Part shown: in pieces, positions 1 to 6,313 of the stretch
How positions within the stretch are numbered: the first letter of the stretch is position 1
Layout of the letters: every line of letters starts with the position of its first letter
Source: an uncultured Oscillospiraceae bacterium
GTDB taxonomy: Bacteria; Bacillota; Clostridia; Oscillospirales; Oscillospiraceae
Reading direction: 5' to 3'
DNA length: 6,327 nt
Assembly: GCA_944385195.1 (NCBI GenBank)
Contig: CALWWH010000111.1
Span: 1-6,327 of the forward strand
Position numbers and translations under genes: made by a program
Notes under the pieces: model-generated
What the model was told of the DNA's origin: nothing
The model's input: only the letters and a program-made list of their open reading frames with translations
Databases searched by the model: none

Positions 1-32
1 GCTTCATCGAGTCCTTCGTTTTGGATACATAA
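1..32 (+). CDS. Possible 3' end of a convergent plus-strand gene (partial)
   Basis: A plus-strand frame is open from the window edge and ends at a TAA at 30-32. It would encode a C-terminus reading FIESFVLDT. The stop is followed at once by a perfect hairpin whose T-run lies on the plus strand, as expected for the end of a plus-strand gene. The frame is only about ten codons long, so chance cannot be excluded and no function can be given. The alternative is that this is intergenic sequence downstream of the anti-sigma gene. Confidence 0.3.
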   Translation, partial: FIESFVLDT

Positions 33-68
33 AGAGCGTATCGCGCTTCTTCGCGATACGCTCTTTTT
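31..68. terminator. Perfect 15-bp hairpin, probable bidirectional terminator
   Basis: Bases 31-45 (AAAGAGCGTATCGCG) pair perfectly with 52-66 around a 6-base loop, CTTCTT. On the plus strand the stem runs into five Ts (64-68), a standard intrinsic terminator form. On the minus strand the hairpin starts 4 bases after the anti-sigma stop codon at 71-73, is preceded by an A-run, and ends in only three Ts within the stem. It therefore probably stops the dusB-sigma-anti-sigma transcript and also a convergent plus-strand gene. Confidence 0.85.
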
Positions 69-70
69 CC

Positions 71-1063
71 TTATCTCAGATCCAGGACGATGGACCCGGT
101 GCGGTTGTCGCTAGTGGTCAAATCGCCGCCCAGTTCTTCCCACAGCGCCTGGTACAGGCTCAGAACCTCCGTCGACTCCATCGTCATGATCCAGAGGTTT
201 TCGTCGCGGACCTGGAGCGGCTCATATGCGTTTTTCAGCTCCTCAAGGGTGTCCTGGTCATCGTCGTTGTAGATGGTCCAGACCAGTTGCTGTCCGCCGG
301 CGAGCAGCGACTCCACGTTCAGCAAATCCTCCTGCGTCAGAGTGCCGCTGTAGACGGTGAACACGTCTCCGGCATCGTCATAGAGATCCATATCCCCGCC
401 GGAGGCGGTGCCCTCCACCGCCTGCATGCCAGTCAGCTCCTCCTCAGGAGCCAGAGCCTCTGCCGGGCTTTCCGGCTCTAGCGCAAATTCTTCCTCCGCC
501 ATCTGGGCGGTAAGCCCAGCTGTGTCTTCTGTCTCTTTGCCGCTGTTTGTCGCGGGCTCGGGTGCAGGGATCTGGGCAGCGCCCTCATCCAGGGCCGTCT
601 CCTCCTCCACAGGATCGTCCCCCTGTGCAGTCTTCACCGCCGTGGTAACCGTCGTCTCCGCCGCCGTATCTGCCGCCGCCGGAGATGCCGCCGGAGCATC
701 CAGCTCCATCGCCGTCTGATTTGCCGCATCAAGGGCGGCGGGGCTGCTGCCCCAATAGGGCCGGGTCAGCAGGCCGGCGCCCAGGACCACCAACAGTGCC
801 GCCGCCGTGGCCAGAGTGCCCTTCCAGGGGGCTCGCAGCCGTTTTTTCTTGGACAGCGACCCATCAATGCCCGCCATGATATGACTGTGAAGGTTCTTCG
901 GCGGGACGACATTGGCAATCTGCAAATCCAAGCGGCGGTATGCCGCCGCTTTGGCGCGGCAGGATGCGCATTCTGCCAGGTGCGCTTCCAGCTCCCGGCT
1001 GTCCTCCAGTTCTCCGTCCACCCAAGCGCTCAGGTCTGGCAAGTATCGATCACATTTGCTCAC
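71..1063 (-). CDS. Membrane anti-sigma factor with zinc-finger (zf-HC2/ZAS) domain and long ectodomain
   Basis: This 330-residue protein is the likely partner that holds the neighbouring ECF sigma factor inactive at the membrane. Residues 1 to about 45 form a putative zinc-binding anti-sigma domain with the motif H28-x3-C32-x2-C35 (HLAECASCR), plus an extra Cys4. A basic stretch (KKKRLR, 72-77) precedes one membrane helix at about 82-100, giving a cytoplasmic N-terminus. Residues about 105-225 are low complexity, rich in Ala, Glu, Thr and Pro, probably an extended linker outside the membrane. Residues about 226-330 look like a compact mixed alpha/beta domain that I do not recognise. The start is GTG, overlapping the sigma stop codon as GTGA, with AAGGTGG upstream as ribosome site. 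The role rests on the zinc motif, the membrane helix and the position. The sensed signal is unknown. Confidence 0.88.
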   Translation of the reverse strand: MSKCDRYLPDLSAWVDGELEDSRELEAHLAECASCRAKAAAYRRLDLQIANVVPPKNLHSHIMAGIDGSLSKKKRLRAPWKGTLATAAALLVVLGAGLLTRPYWGSSPAALDAANQTAMELDAPAASPAAADTAAETTVTTAVKTAQGDDPVEEETALDEGAAQIPAPEPATNSGKETEDTAGLTAQMAEEEFALEPESPAEALAPEEELTGMQAVEGTASGGDMDLYDDAGDVFTVYSGTLTQEDLLNVESLLAGGQQLVWTIYNDDDQDTLEELKNAYEPLQVRDENLWIMTMESTEVLSLYQALWEELGGDLTTSDNRTGSIVLDLR

Positions 1064-1662
1064 GCATCCTCACCACCTTTCGTTTCATTGGACGCGGTCT
1101 CGGGTAAAATGTTCCCGAGGGCCACAAGTTTTTTGCGCAGCCGCTCTCTGCCGCGGCTAATCCGGCTCTTGACCGTGCCAGACTGGACGCCCAGCACGTC
1201 GGCGATCTCCTGATAGCTCAGGCCGGAGATGGCCCGGAGGGTCAGCGCGGCGCGGTATTCCGGCTCCAGAGTCTCCAGCGCCTGCTGGATCTGCTCCTGA
1301 CCGTTTTTTTGCATGAACATGTGGGCTGGATCCTGCTCCTCGTCCGGCAGATCCAGCTGCACTTCTTCGTCAGAGACAGTCAGAGATTGGGTCCGCTTCT
1401 GGCGGCGCAAGAAGTCCAGGCAGACATTCCCAGCCACCCGGTAAATCCAGGTGGAGAAGGCAGATTCGAATTTAAAGAATTTCAGGCTCTTCCAGACCTT
1501 GACGAAAGTCTCCTGGCTCAGGTCCATGGCATCCTCGCGGTTGCCGGTCATGCGATAGGTCACGGAGTAGACCAACTTCTCATATTGGGTCACCAGCGAC
1601 TCAAAGGCGGCGTTGTCACCGTCGGCAGCGCGCTGGATCAGCTGCTGCTCCTGTTGCGTCAT
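1060..1662 (-). CDS. ECF-type RNA polymerase sigma factor (sigma-70 family, SigW-like)
   Basis: This 200-residue protein has the two-domain build of an extracytoplasmic-function sigma factor, which directs RNA polymerase to stress promoters once released from its anti-sigma factor. Region 2 spans about 20-90 and contains DAMDLSQETFVKVW (44-57), where core polymerase binds, followed by the FSTWIYRVAGNVCLDFLRR segment that contacts the -10 element. An acidic linker at 98-111 joins region 4 (about 125-180), whose helix-turn-helix (LSYQEIADVLGVQSGTVKSR) reads the -35 element. There is no region 1 or 3. It lies 7 bases after dusB, with GAGGTGA overlapping the dusB stop codon as ribosome site, and its stop overlaps the anti-sigma start by 4 bases. 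The pairing with a zinc anti-sigma factor fits the family. I cannot assign the ECF subgroup or regulon, and no ECF-type autoregulatory promoter was evident just upstream. Confidence 0.95.
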   Translation of the reverse strand: MTQQEQQLIQRAADGDNAAFESLVTQYEKLVYSVTYRMTGNREDAMDLSQETFVKVWKSLKFFKFESAFSTWIYRVAGNVCLDFLRRQKRTQSLTVSDEEVQLDLPDEEQDPAHMFMQKNGQEQIQQALETLEPEYRAALTLRAISGLSYQEIADVLGVQSGTVKSRISRGRERLRKKLVALGNILPETASNETKGGEDA

Positions 1663-1669
1663 GTCACCC

Positions 1670-2614
1670 TCACCTCAATTCTCGGGCGATTGCCTGGCAG
1701 ATATGATGTACCTGGTCCAGGGTCTCAACGCAGGCGATTTTCTCTTTAAAGTACGCGCTGTGGTGGACGCCGCGGAGGTACCATGCCAGGTGTTTGCGGG
1801 CCTCACAGCAGGCGGCGTGTTCGTTTTTCTCCTGGGCGGCGAGCATCACCTGTCGCTCAGCCAGAGCGATGCGCTGGGCCAGCGGCGGGCGCTCTGGGAT
1901 GGGTTCGCCCCGCAGGGCGGCGCGCACCTGGGCAAAGAGCCAAGGGTCGCCGAAGCTGCATCGGCCGATCATGATGGCCTCGCAGCCGGTGCGATCCCGC
2001 ATGGCGATGGCATCCTCCGCAGAGCAGACGTCGCCATTGGCCGCCACGGGGATGGACACTGCCTCGCGCACAGCCCGGATCTGATCCCGGTCGGCGCGGC
2101 CGCTGTACTGCTGGGAGCGGGTACGGCCGTGGACGGTCACCGCCGCTGCGCCGGACTGCTCGGCAATGCGCGCCAGCTCTGGGGCAACGATGCTGCCCCG
2201 GTCCCAGCCCAGGCGCATTTTGACCGTCACCGGCACAGGCACGGCCTTGACCACCGCCTCGATGATCCGCCCCGCCAGGGGCAAATTTTGCAGCAGCGCG
2301 CTGCCGTCGCCGTTTTTGATGACCTTTGGCGTGGGACAACCCATGTTGATGTCTATGAAGTCCGCTCCGCTGTACTCCAGGGCCAGGGCCGCGCCCCGGG
2401 CCATGATCTCCGGATCGTTGCCGAAGATCTGCGCGCCGCAGATGCCTGTGGGCGTCTTGTGCAGCAGCTCCCTGCTCTTGCGGTCCTGATAGCACAGTGC
2501 CCGGGAGGAGCCCATCTCGGTCACCGTCACATCCGCGCCGAGCTCGGCGCAGATGGTACGGAAGGCAAGGTCGGTCACGCCTGCCATGGGCGCGAGAATG
2601 ACGGTGGGTTCCAT
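1670..2614 (-). CDS. dusB: tRNA-dihydrouridine synthase (DusB family)
   Basis: This FMN-dependent enzyme reduces specific uridines in the tRNA D-loop to dihydrouridine using NADPH. The 314-residue protein has a TIM-barrel Dus domain: APMAGVTDLAFR (8-19) at the FMN site, DINMGCPTPKVIKNGDGSAL (88-107) with catalytic Cys93, the TVKMRLGWD strand, VTVHGRTRSQQYSG, PVAANGDV, and the phosphate-binding stretch IMIGRCSFGDPW. A smaller helical tRNA-binding domain follows. The family usually has Asn where this protein has Asp in GDPW, a minor variant. The ATG at 2614 is chosen because AGGAGG lies 9 bases upstream. A longer frame opening at a TTG (2638) would run through that ribosome site and add eight non-family residues (MPHRRRQS). 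The gene heads an operon with the sigma and anti-sigma genes and has its own strong promoter. Confidence 0.95.
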   Translation of the reverse strand: MEPTVILAPMAGVTDLAFRTICAELGADVTVTEMGSSRALCYQDRKSRELLHKTPTGICGAQIFGNDPEIMARGAALALEYSGADFIDINMGCPTPKVIKNGDGSALLQNLPLAGRIIEAVVKAVPVPVTVKMRLGWDRGSIVAPELARIAEQSGAAAVTVHGRTRSQQYSGRADRDQIRAVREAVSIPVAANGDVCSAEDAIAMRDRTGCEAIMIGRCSFGDPWLFAQVRAALRGEPIPERPPLAQRIALAERQVMLAAQEKNEHAACCEARKHLAWYLRGVHHSAYFKEKIACVETLDQVHHICQAIARELR

Positions 2615-2623
2615 AGATTGTCT

Positions 2624-2629
2624 CCTCCT
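2624..2629 (-). promoter_or_regulatory. Ribosome binding site that fixes the dusB start
   Basis: The minus strand carries a full AGGAGG here, 9 bases before the ATG at 2614-2612. It lies inside the longer frame that opens at TTG 2638, which argues against that upstream start. Confidence 0.9.
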
Positions 2630-2652
2630 GTGGGGCAATTTCGTGAGGGATT

Positions 2653-2681
2653 ATTATAGCATATTTTTGATCGCAGGGCAA
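2653..2681 (-). promoter_or_regulatory. Sigma-A promoter of dusB-sigma-anti-sigma operon (extended -10)
   Basis: On the minus strand, TTGCCC (2681-2676) is the -35 box and TATAAT (2658-2653) a perfect -10 box, with a 17-base spacer. TG one base upstream of the -10 (TGCTATAAT) makes it an extended -10 promoter. Transcription should start near 2646, giving a leader of about 32 bases that contains the dusB ribosome site. The first base of the -35 box is the last base of the hairpin that ends the upstream operon. Confidence 0.88.
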
Positions 2682-2720
2682 GAGGAATACCTCTCCGCTA
2701 CCGCGGAGGGGTATTCCTCT
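2681..2720 (-). terminator. 18-bp hairpin directly after the acetyltransferase stop codon
   Basis: Bases 2681-2698 pair with 2703-2720 around the 4-base loop TACC. There is one imperfect pair, 2692/2709, which is a T·G wobble on the plus strand and an A/C mismatch in the minus transcript. The hairpin starts at the base next to the GNAT stop codon (TAA, 2723-2721). The minus transcript has only two Ts after the stem, then GCCC, so it lacks the usual U-run. It is probably an operon end or mRNA 3'-end structure, and may be a leaky terminator. Confidence 0.7.
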
Positions 2721-3266
2721 TTATCTTTGTCTGTTTCGCCACGCATCCTCGGTCAGGCCGAACCACAGCTCGTCCCACCAGCGGCCGTCGTGGTAGACCT
2801 GGGCCTTAAAGCGGCCCTCCAGCTGGCAGCCCAGGGCCGTATGCAGCGCCAAAGATGCCTGGTTCTGTTCCAGCACCGAAGCCTGGAACTTGTGCAGCCG
2901 CCGCTCCTCAAAAGCATAGCGCAGCAGCAGCTCCAGGGCCGCCTTAGCATAGCCATTGCCCTGATGCTCCCGCAGGACAAAGACCGGGGCCGTAAAGCAG
3001 CCGTTGGCCTCGTCGCGCAGGACGAGGCTCACCGCGCCAACCGCCTCGCCGTCAACGCAGATGGCCAGATCCAGGCGCCCGTCCTCAGCCCGCAGGGCCT
3101 GGAGATCCTCCCAGCGGGCCTGGGCCGCCGCCGCCGTCAGAGGCGGCTCAACCCGGTCTGCAAAGAGGAAATACGCCTCGCTGTCCTGCATCTGCCTGTA
3201 CAGCATCAGCCAGTCCTCTCCGTCGCAGCGGCGCAGCGCGACGGGTCCGTTGGTCCAGTTGGTCAT
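2721..3266 (-). CDS. GNAT-family N-acetyltransferase (RimJ/RimL-like)
   Basis: This 181-residue protein is a GNAT acetyltransferase, which moves acetyl groups from acetyl-CoA to an amine. The layout fits the RimJ/RimL-like (Acetyltransf_3) branch. An N-terminal helical half ends near residue 64, and strands LDLAICVDGEAVGAVSLVL (65-83) lead into the acetyl-CoA motif QGNGYA (102-107). Then come the helix AALELLLRYAFEERRLHKFQA, the NQASLALHTALGCQLEGRF segment typical of motif B, and a C-terminal RWWDELWFGLT strand. The substrate cannot be read from sequence: a ribosomal-protein N-terminus or a small molecule are both possible. The ATG overlaps the ribF stop codon as ATGA, with GGAGG 7 bases upstream, so translation is likely coupled to ribF. 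It is the last gene of its operon. Confidence 0.9.
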   Translation of the reverse strand: MTNWTNGPVALRRCDGEDWLMLYRQMQDSEAYFLFADRVEPPLTAAAAQARWEDLQALRAEDGRLDLAICVDGEAVGAVSLVLRDEANGCFTAPVFVLREHQGNGYAKAALELLLRYAFEERRLHKFQASVLEQNQASLALHTALGCQLEGRFKAQVYHDGRWWDELWFGLTEDAWRNRQR

Positions 3267-4156
3267 AGTCTTCCCTCCAAGAGCGCTCTGGCCCGCTCGC
3301 CGTCGGACATAACCTGGGCACGCAAAGCCTCCACGCTGTCAAATCTCGTCTCCGGGCGCAAAAACTCCAACAGCTCCACCCGGATGGGCTGATGGTAGAG
3401 GTCGCCGTCAAAATCCAGCAGCCAGGGCTCTACATTTGCGCGCTTGCTGTCCTCCACCGTAGGGCGCAGCCCAATATTGGTCACGCCGATGCGTTTTTCG
3501 CCGTCCGGCAGCGTCACCCGCGCCGCATAGACGCCCTTGCGGGGCACCAGCAGCTCCGGCGCGATGGGAAGGTTTGCCGTTGGAAAGCCCAGCCGCCGGC
3601 CCATTTGCTTGCCGTGCTCCACGATGCCGGTAATCAGGTGCGGGTGGCCCAGCATTCGATTGGCCGCCGCCAGGTCGCCGGATTCCAGCGCCGCGCGGAT
3701 GCGGGTGGAGCTCACAGGCTCAGCGCCGTCCAGCACCGGCGGGACGATCACGCACTCGACGCCGTGGGCCGCGGCGTAGTCCCTCAGGCCCTCCGCATTG
3801 CCCTGGGCCCGGTCGCCAAACCGAAAATCCGTCCCACAGACCAGGCCCTGGGCCTGGTACTGCCCCAGCAGGCGGGCGGCAAACGCCTCCCAGGGGGTGT
3901 GCATCATCTGCGCGTCGAAGGGCAGCACCAGTACCTCGTCCATGGCGTACTGCGTCCGCATGAGCCACACGCGCTCTTCCAGCCGGTTAATCTGCGGCGC
4001 TGGCTTGCCCAACAGGTCGCCCGGGTGGCGGTCAAAGGTCAGGCCCGCGGCGCTGACGCCCTTCCGCAGCGCTATCTCCCTGGCCGTCCGCAGCAGGGCA
4101 CCGTGGCCCCGGTGGACACCATCAAAAAATCCCAACGCGATGATTCGCATGGTCAT
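3263..4156 (-). CDS. ribF: Bifunctional riboflavin kinase / FMN adenylyltransferase (FAD synthetase)
   Basis: This 297-residue enzyme phosphorylates riboflavin to FMN and then adenylates FMN to FAD. The N-terminal nucleotidyltransferase half (about 1-170) has GFFDGVHRGH (9-18) with the HxGH signature, TFDRHP (40-45), GTDFRFG (108-114) and SSTRIR (149-154). The riboflavin kinase half (about 175-297) has GRRLGFPTANL (186-196) with the PTAN motif, GVTNIGLRPT, and Glu243 in NVEPWLLDF as the expected catalytic base. The protein starts right at the first beta strand, so it lacks the roughly 15-20 residue leader seen in many homologues. The first ATG overlaps the truB stop codon (ATGA) with GAGG only 4 bases away. 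A second ATG at 4150 sits 10 bases from GAGG and is an equally good start. No FMN riboswitch is seen. The gene is embedded between truB and a GNAT gene. Confidence 0.96.
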   Translation of the reverse strand: MTMRIIALGFFDGVHRGHGALLRTAREIALRKGVSAAGLTFDRHPGDLLGKPAPQINRLEERVWLMRTQYAMDEVLVLPFDAQMMHTPWEAFAARLLGQYQAQGLVCGTDFRFGDRAQGNAEGLRDYAAAHGVECVIVPPVLDGAEPVSSTRIRAALESGDLAAANRMLGHPHLITGIVEHGKQMGRRLGFPTANLPIAPELLVPRKGVYAARVTLPDGEKRIGVTNIGLRPTVEDSKRANVEPWLLDFDGDLYHQPIRVELLEFLRPETRFDSVEALRAQVMSDGERARALLEGRL

Positions 4157-5016
4157 GACACCTCAAAAAAACTTTTTACTGTAATGATCTGACCCGCCTC
4201 ATAGCGGCCCAGCGCCAAAAAGCTCCCGCCGGCACCGTAGACGCGGCAGCGTCCCTCCCCTTCCCCGGGGATGGGGTTGCCGTTGCGCACGCGGCGCTCT
4301 GCCTCGCCATCGATGTGAACAGCCGGATAGCCCTCAAAGAGCGTATCCAGGCGCAGGACATACTGTGTCGGATCGTCACAGGCCAGGAGCTGCTCCATCG
4401 TGACCGCCTGCGCCAGAGTATAGCGGCCCGCTGCACTGCGCCGCAGGCTGCTCATACAGCCGCCGCAGCCCAGGGCGCGCCCAATCTCGGCGCAGAGGCT
4501 GCGCACATAGGTGCCCTTGCTGCACTTGACGCGAAACACATAATCTTCCCCCGCTCCGCCCAGCAGCTCTATCTCATGAATCACCACCAGACGAGCCTTG
4601 CGCTCCACAGTCTTGCCCTGCCGGGCCAGATCATAGAGCCGCTGGCCGTTGCAGCGCACGGCCGAATACATGGGCGGGCACTGCATCTGGGGCCCCACCA
4701 GGGCCTCCACCGCCGCCTTGACCTGCTCATAGGCTGCCGTCACAGGATGAGTCGCCAGCGTCTGACCGGTGGTATCCTCGGTATCGGTCTGCAAGCCCAG
4801 GCGCAGGCCCGCAATGTACTCTTTGTCCCCGCACTCCTCGAAAAACTGTACCCCGCGGGTAGCGCGGCCCAAAAACACCGGCAGCACGCCCGTCGCCATA
4901 GGGTCCAGGGTCCCGCCGTGGCCGACGCGGCGCTCATGGAACACCCCGCGCAGCTTCGCAGCCACATCAAAGCTGGTCCAGCCGGCGGGCTTGTCTACGA
5001 CAACAATCCCCGTCAC
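4153..5016 (-). CDS. truB: tRNA pseudouridine-55 synthase TruB
   Basis: TruB converts U55 in the T-loop of tRNAs to pseudouridine, and in known cases also helps tRNA folding. The 287-residue protein starts with VVDKPAGWTSFDV and contains GHGGTLDPMATGVLP (32-46) with catalytic Asp38. Further family motifs are the PPMYSAVRCNGQRLYDLAR substrate-pocket segment, CSKGTYVRSLCAEIGRALG, and SSLRRSAAGRY. The C-terminal 70 or so residues match the small PUA-like tail usual in this branch. The start is GTG, sharing GTGA with the upstream aminotransferase stop codon, with GGAG 8 bases before it. The 3' end carries seven Ts in the sense strand (4171-4165). Unlike the common Bacillota layout, no rbfA or infB lies upstream. 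Confidence 0.97.
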   Translation of the reverse strand: MTGIVVVDKPAGWTSFDVAAKLRGVFHERRVGHGGTLDPMATGVLPVFLGRATRGVQFFEECGDKEYIAGLRLGLQTDTEDTTGQTLATHPVTAAYEQVKAAVEALVGPQMQCPPMYSAVRCNGQRLYDLARQGKTVERKARLVVIHEIELLGGAGEDYVFRVKCSKGTYVRSLCAEIGRALGCGGCMSSLRRSAAGRYTLAQAVTMEQLLACDDPTQYVLRLDTLFEGYPAVHIDGEAERRVRNGNPIPGEGEGRCRVYGAGGSFLALGRYEAGQIITVKSFFEVS

Positions 5017-6197
5017 AGGCCGATCTCCCCGGCCAGGGCCTTGAAGGCGGGCATGGAGCGGCGGATGGTCTCGGGGCTGACACAGTAGGCAATGCGCACA
5101 TAGCCCGGGCAGGCGAAGCTGCTGCCGGGTACCAGCAGCAGGTGGTGCTGTTTGGCATGGGCTACAAAGGCCGCCTCATCCTCCGGCGTCTTGACGAAGA
5201 GATAAAACGCCCCCGCCGGGTAGACGCACTCGTAGCCCAGCTCCGTCAGGCCGTCGTAGAGCAGTTTGCGATTAGCGGCATAGGCCGCCAGATCCGTCTT
5301 TTCGTCCACACAGCGAGCCACGACGCGCTGCATGAGGCTCGGCGCGTTGACGAAGCCCATAACCCGTCCCGCAATGCTGGCCGCAGACTGGATCAGCTCT
5401 GCCTCGTCCATCTCGGAGGGCAGCACCAGATAGCCGATCCGCTCGCCGGGCAGGGACAGGGACTTGCTCCAGCTGTAGCAGACCATCGTGTTGGCATAAA
5501 AATGCGGAATCCAAGGAACCTCAACCCCGTCGTAGGCCAGCTCGCGGTAGGGCTCGTCGGAGATAAGGTAGATGGGCTGGCCGAACTCCAGGCTCTTGCT
5601 CTCCAAAACAGAAGCCATGGCCGCCAGCGTCTCGGCGGAGTAGATCGCGCCGCTGGGATTGTTGGGCGTGTTGACGATCACAGCCTTGGTCCTGGGCGTA
5701 ATCGCCGCGGCCAGCTTCTCCAGATCCGGCTGGAAGGAGGGAATGTTGGCCGGGATGACCACCAGATTGCCGTCGTAATTGTTTACATAATTCTTATACT
5801 CTACGAAATATGGCGCGAAGGTGATCACCTCGTCGCCGGGATTGAGCAGGACTTTGAGGATGATGTTCAGCCCGCCGGCGGCGCCGACGGTCATCAGGAT
5901 GTTTTGTGCACCATAGCTGGTGCCAAAGCGGCGGTTCAGGGAGTCCGCCACCGCCTGGCGCACATCCTCGAAGCCGGCGTTGGACATATATCCGTGGAGC
6001 ATCAGGTCGTCCTCATGCTGCAGGATGTCGATGGCTGCGGCGTTGACCGCCGCTGGGGATGGCACGCTGGGGTTGCCGAGGGAGAAGTCGAAAACGTTCT
6101 CGGCGCCGAATTCAGCAGCCATCTGCTTGCCCTCTTCAAACATCGCCCGGATGACGGAGTTGTTCTGGGCCAGGGTCTGCATTTTTGTAGAGATCAT
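5013..6197 (-). CDS. Pyridoxal-phosphate-dependent aminotransferase (class I/II, AspB-like)
   Basis: This 394-residue protein is a fold-type I aminotransferase that moves an amino group between an amino acid and a 2-oxo acid using PLP. Visible active-site residues are Asn180 in NTPNNPSG, Asp214 and Tyr217 in SDEPYRELAY, the Schiff-base Lys245 in SWSKSLSLPGERIGY, Arg253 for the phosphate, and Arg368 in GYVRIAYC, which should bind the substrate carboxylate. FDFSLGNPSVP (36-46) is the usual N-terminal substrate loop. Length is normal for the family. Aspartate, alanine or aromatic amino acids are all possible substrates; sequence alone does not decide, so no symbol is given. The ATG at 6197 follows AAGGAG by 10 bases. 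It is the first gene of the operon and overlaps truB by 4 bases. Confidence 0.93.
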   Translation of the reverse strand: MISTKMQTLAQNNSVIRAMFEEGKQMAAEFGAENVFDFSLGNPSVPSPAAVNAAAIDILQHEDDLMLHGYMSNAGFEDVRQAVADSLNRRFGTSYGAQNILMTVGAAGGLNIILKVLLNPGDEVITFAPYFVEYKNYVNNYDGNLVVIPANIPSFQPDLEKLAAAITPRTKAVIVNTPNNPSGAIYSAETLAAMASVLESKSLEFGQPIYLISDEPYRELAYDGVEVPWIPHFYANTMVCYSWSKSLSLPGERIGYLVLPSEMDEAELIQSAASIAGRVMGFVNAPSLMQRVVARCVDEKTDLAAYAANRKLLYDGLTELGYECVYPAGAFYLFVKTPEDEAAFVAHAKQHHLLLVPGSSFACPGYVRIAYCVSPETIRRSMPAFKALAGEIGL

Positions 6198-6239
6198 GGT
6201 AAAAGCGCTCCTTGTGCGTGAATTTCGTATATCTTAGAT

Positions 6240-6268
6240 ACTATACCACAAATCATCTCCGGACGCAA
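6240..6268 (-). promoter_or_regulatory. Sigma-A promoter of the aminotransferase-truB-ribF-GNAT operon
   Basis: On the minus strand, TTGCGT (6268-6263) and TATAGT (6245-6240) are separated by 17 bases, and TG one base upstream of the -10 (TGGTATAGT) gives an extended -10 element. The start should fall near 6233, leaving a leader of about 35 bases. An 11-bp palindrome, TATCTTAGATA (6230-6240), covers the expected start point. Confidence 0.82.
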
Positions 6269-6284
6269 GGTTCTCCCCCTGCGC

Positions 6285-6313
6285 TTGCATCCCGTGCTCT
6301 GAGGTGCTATGAT
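6285..6313 (+). promoter_or_regulatory. Divergent plus-strand sigma-A promoter pointing out of the window
   Basis: On the plus strand, TTGCAT (6285-6290) and TATGAT (6308-6313) are 17 bases apart, with an extended -10 (TGCTATGAT). Transcription would start near 6320 and run off the right edge. Its -35 box lies 16 bases from the -35 box of the minus-strand promoter, so the two promoters are back to back. No coding sequence of the divergent gene is inside the window. Confidence 0.6.

Noticed and set aside
600..700. GCC/GTC-rich stretch considered as a nucleotide tandem repeat
   Set aside because: It is irregular at both DNA and protein level, and simply encodes the Ala/Thr-rich linker of the anti-sigma factor.
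1613..2659. 348-codon plus-strand open frame opposite dusB
   Set aside because: It is antisense to a clear dusB gene with all family motifs. Its product has no recognisable domain and an Arg/Gly/His/Ala-rich composition typical of a GC-rich shadow frame, and no ribosome site or promoter is evident.
1857..2681. 274-codon minus-strand frame overlapping dusB
   Set aside because: It reads the dusB sequence out of frame, gives an Arg/Gly/His-rich product, and would start inside the hairpin/promoter region without a ribosome site.
4165..4171. Run of seven Ts near the 3' end of truB as a programmed frameshift or phase-variable site
   Set aside because: A -1 shift meets a TGA immediately, and the ribF frame has that same stop before its start, so no fusion product results. 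Neither gene is of a kind usually phase-variable.
4153..4200. FMN riboswitch upstream of ribF
   Set aside because: The ribF start overlaps the truB stop codon and there is no untranslated leader that could hold the aptamer.
3392..5088. Two plus-strand open frames of about 260 codons opposite ribF and truB
   Set aside because: Both are complementary to real genes, have no domain signatures, and reflect GC-rich third codon positions that remove stop codons on the other strand.
5142..6221. 359-codon plus-strand open frame opposite the aminotransferase
   Set aside because: It is a shadow of a well-supported aminotransferase gene. It has no recognisable motifs and runs over that gene's start and ribosome site.
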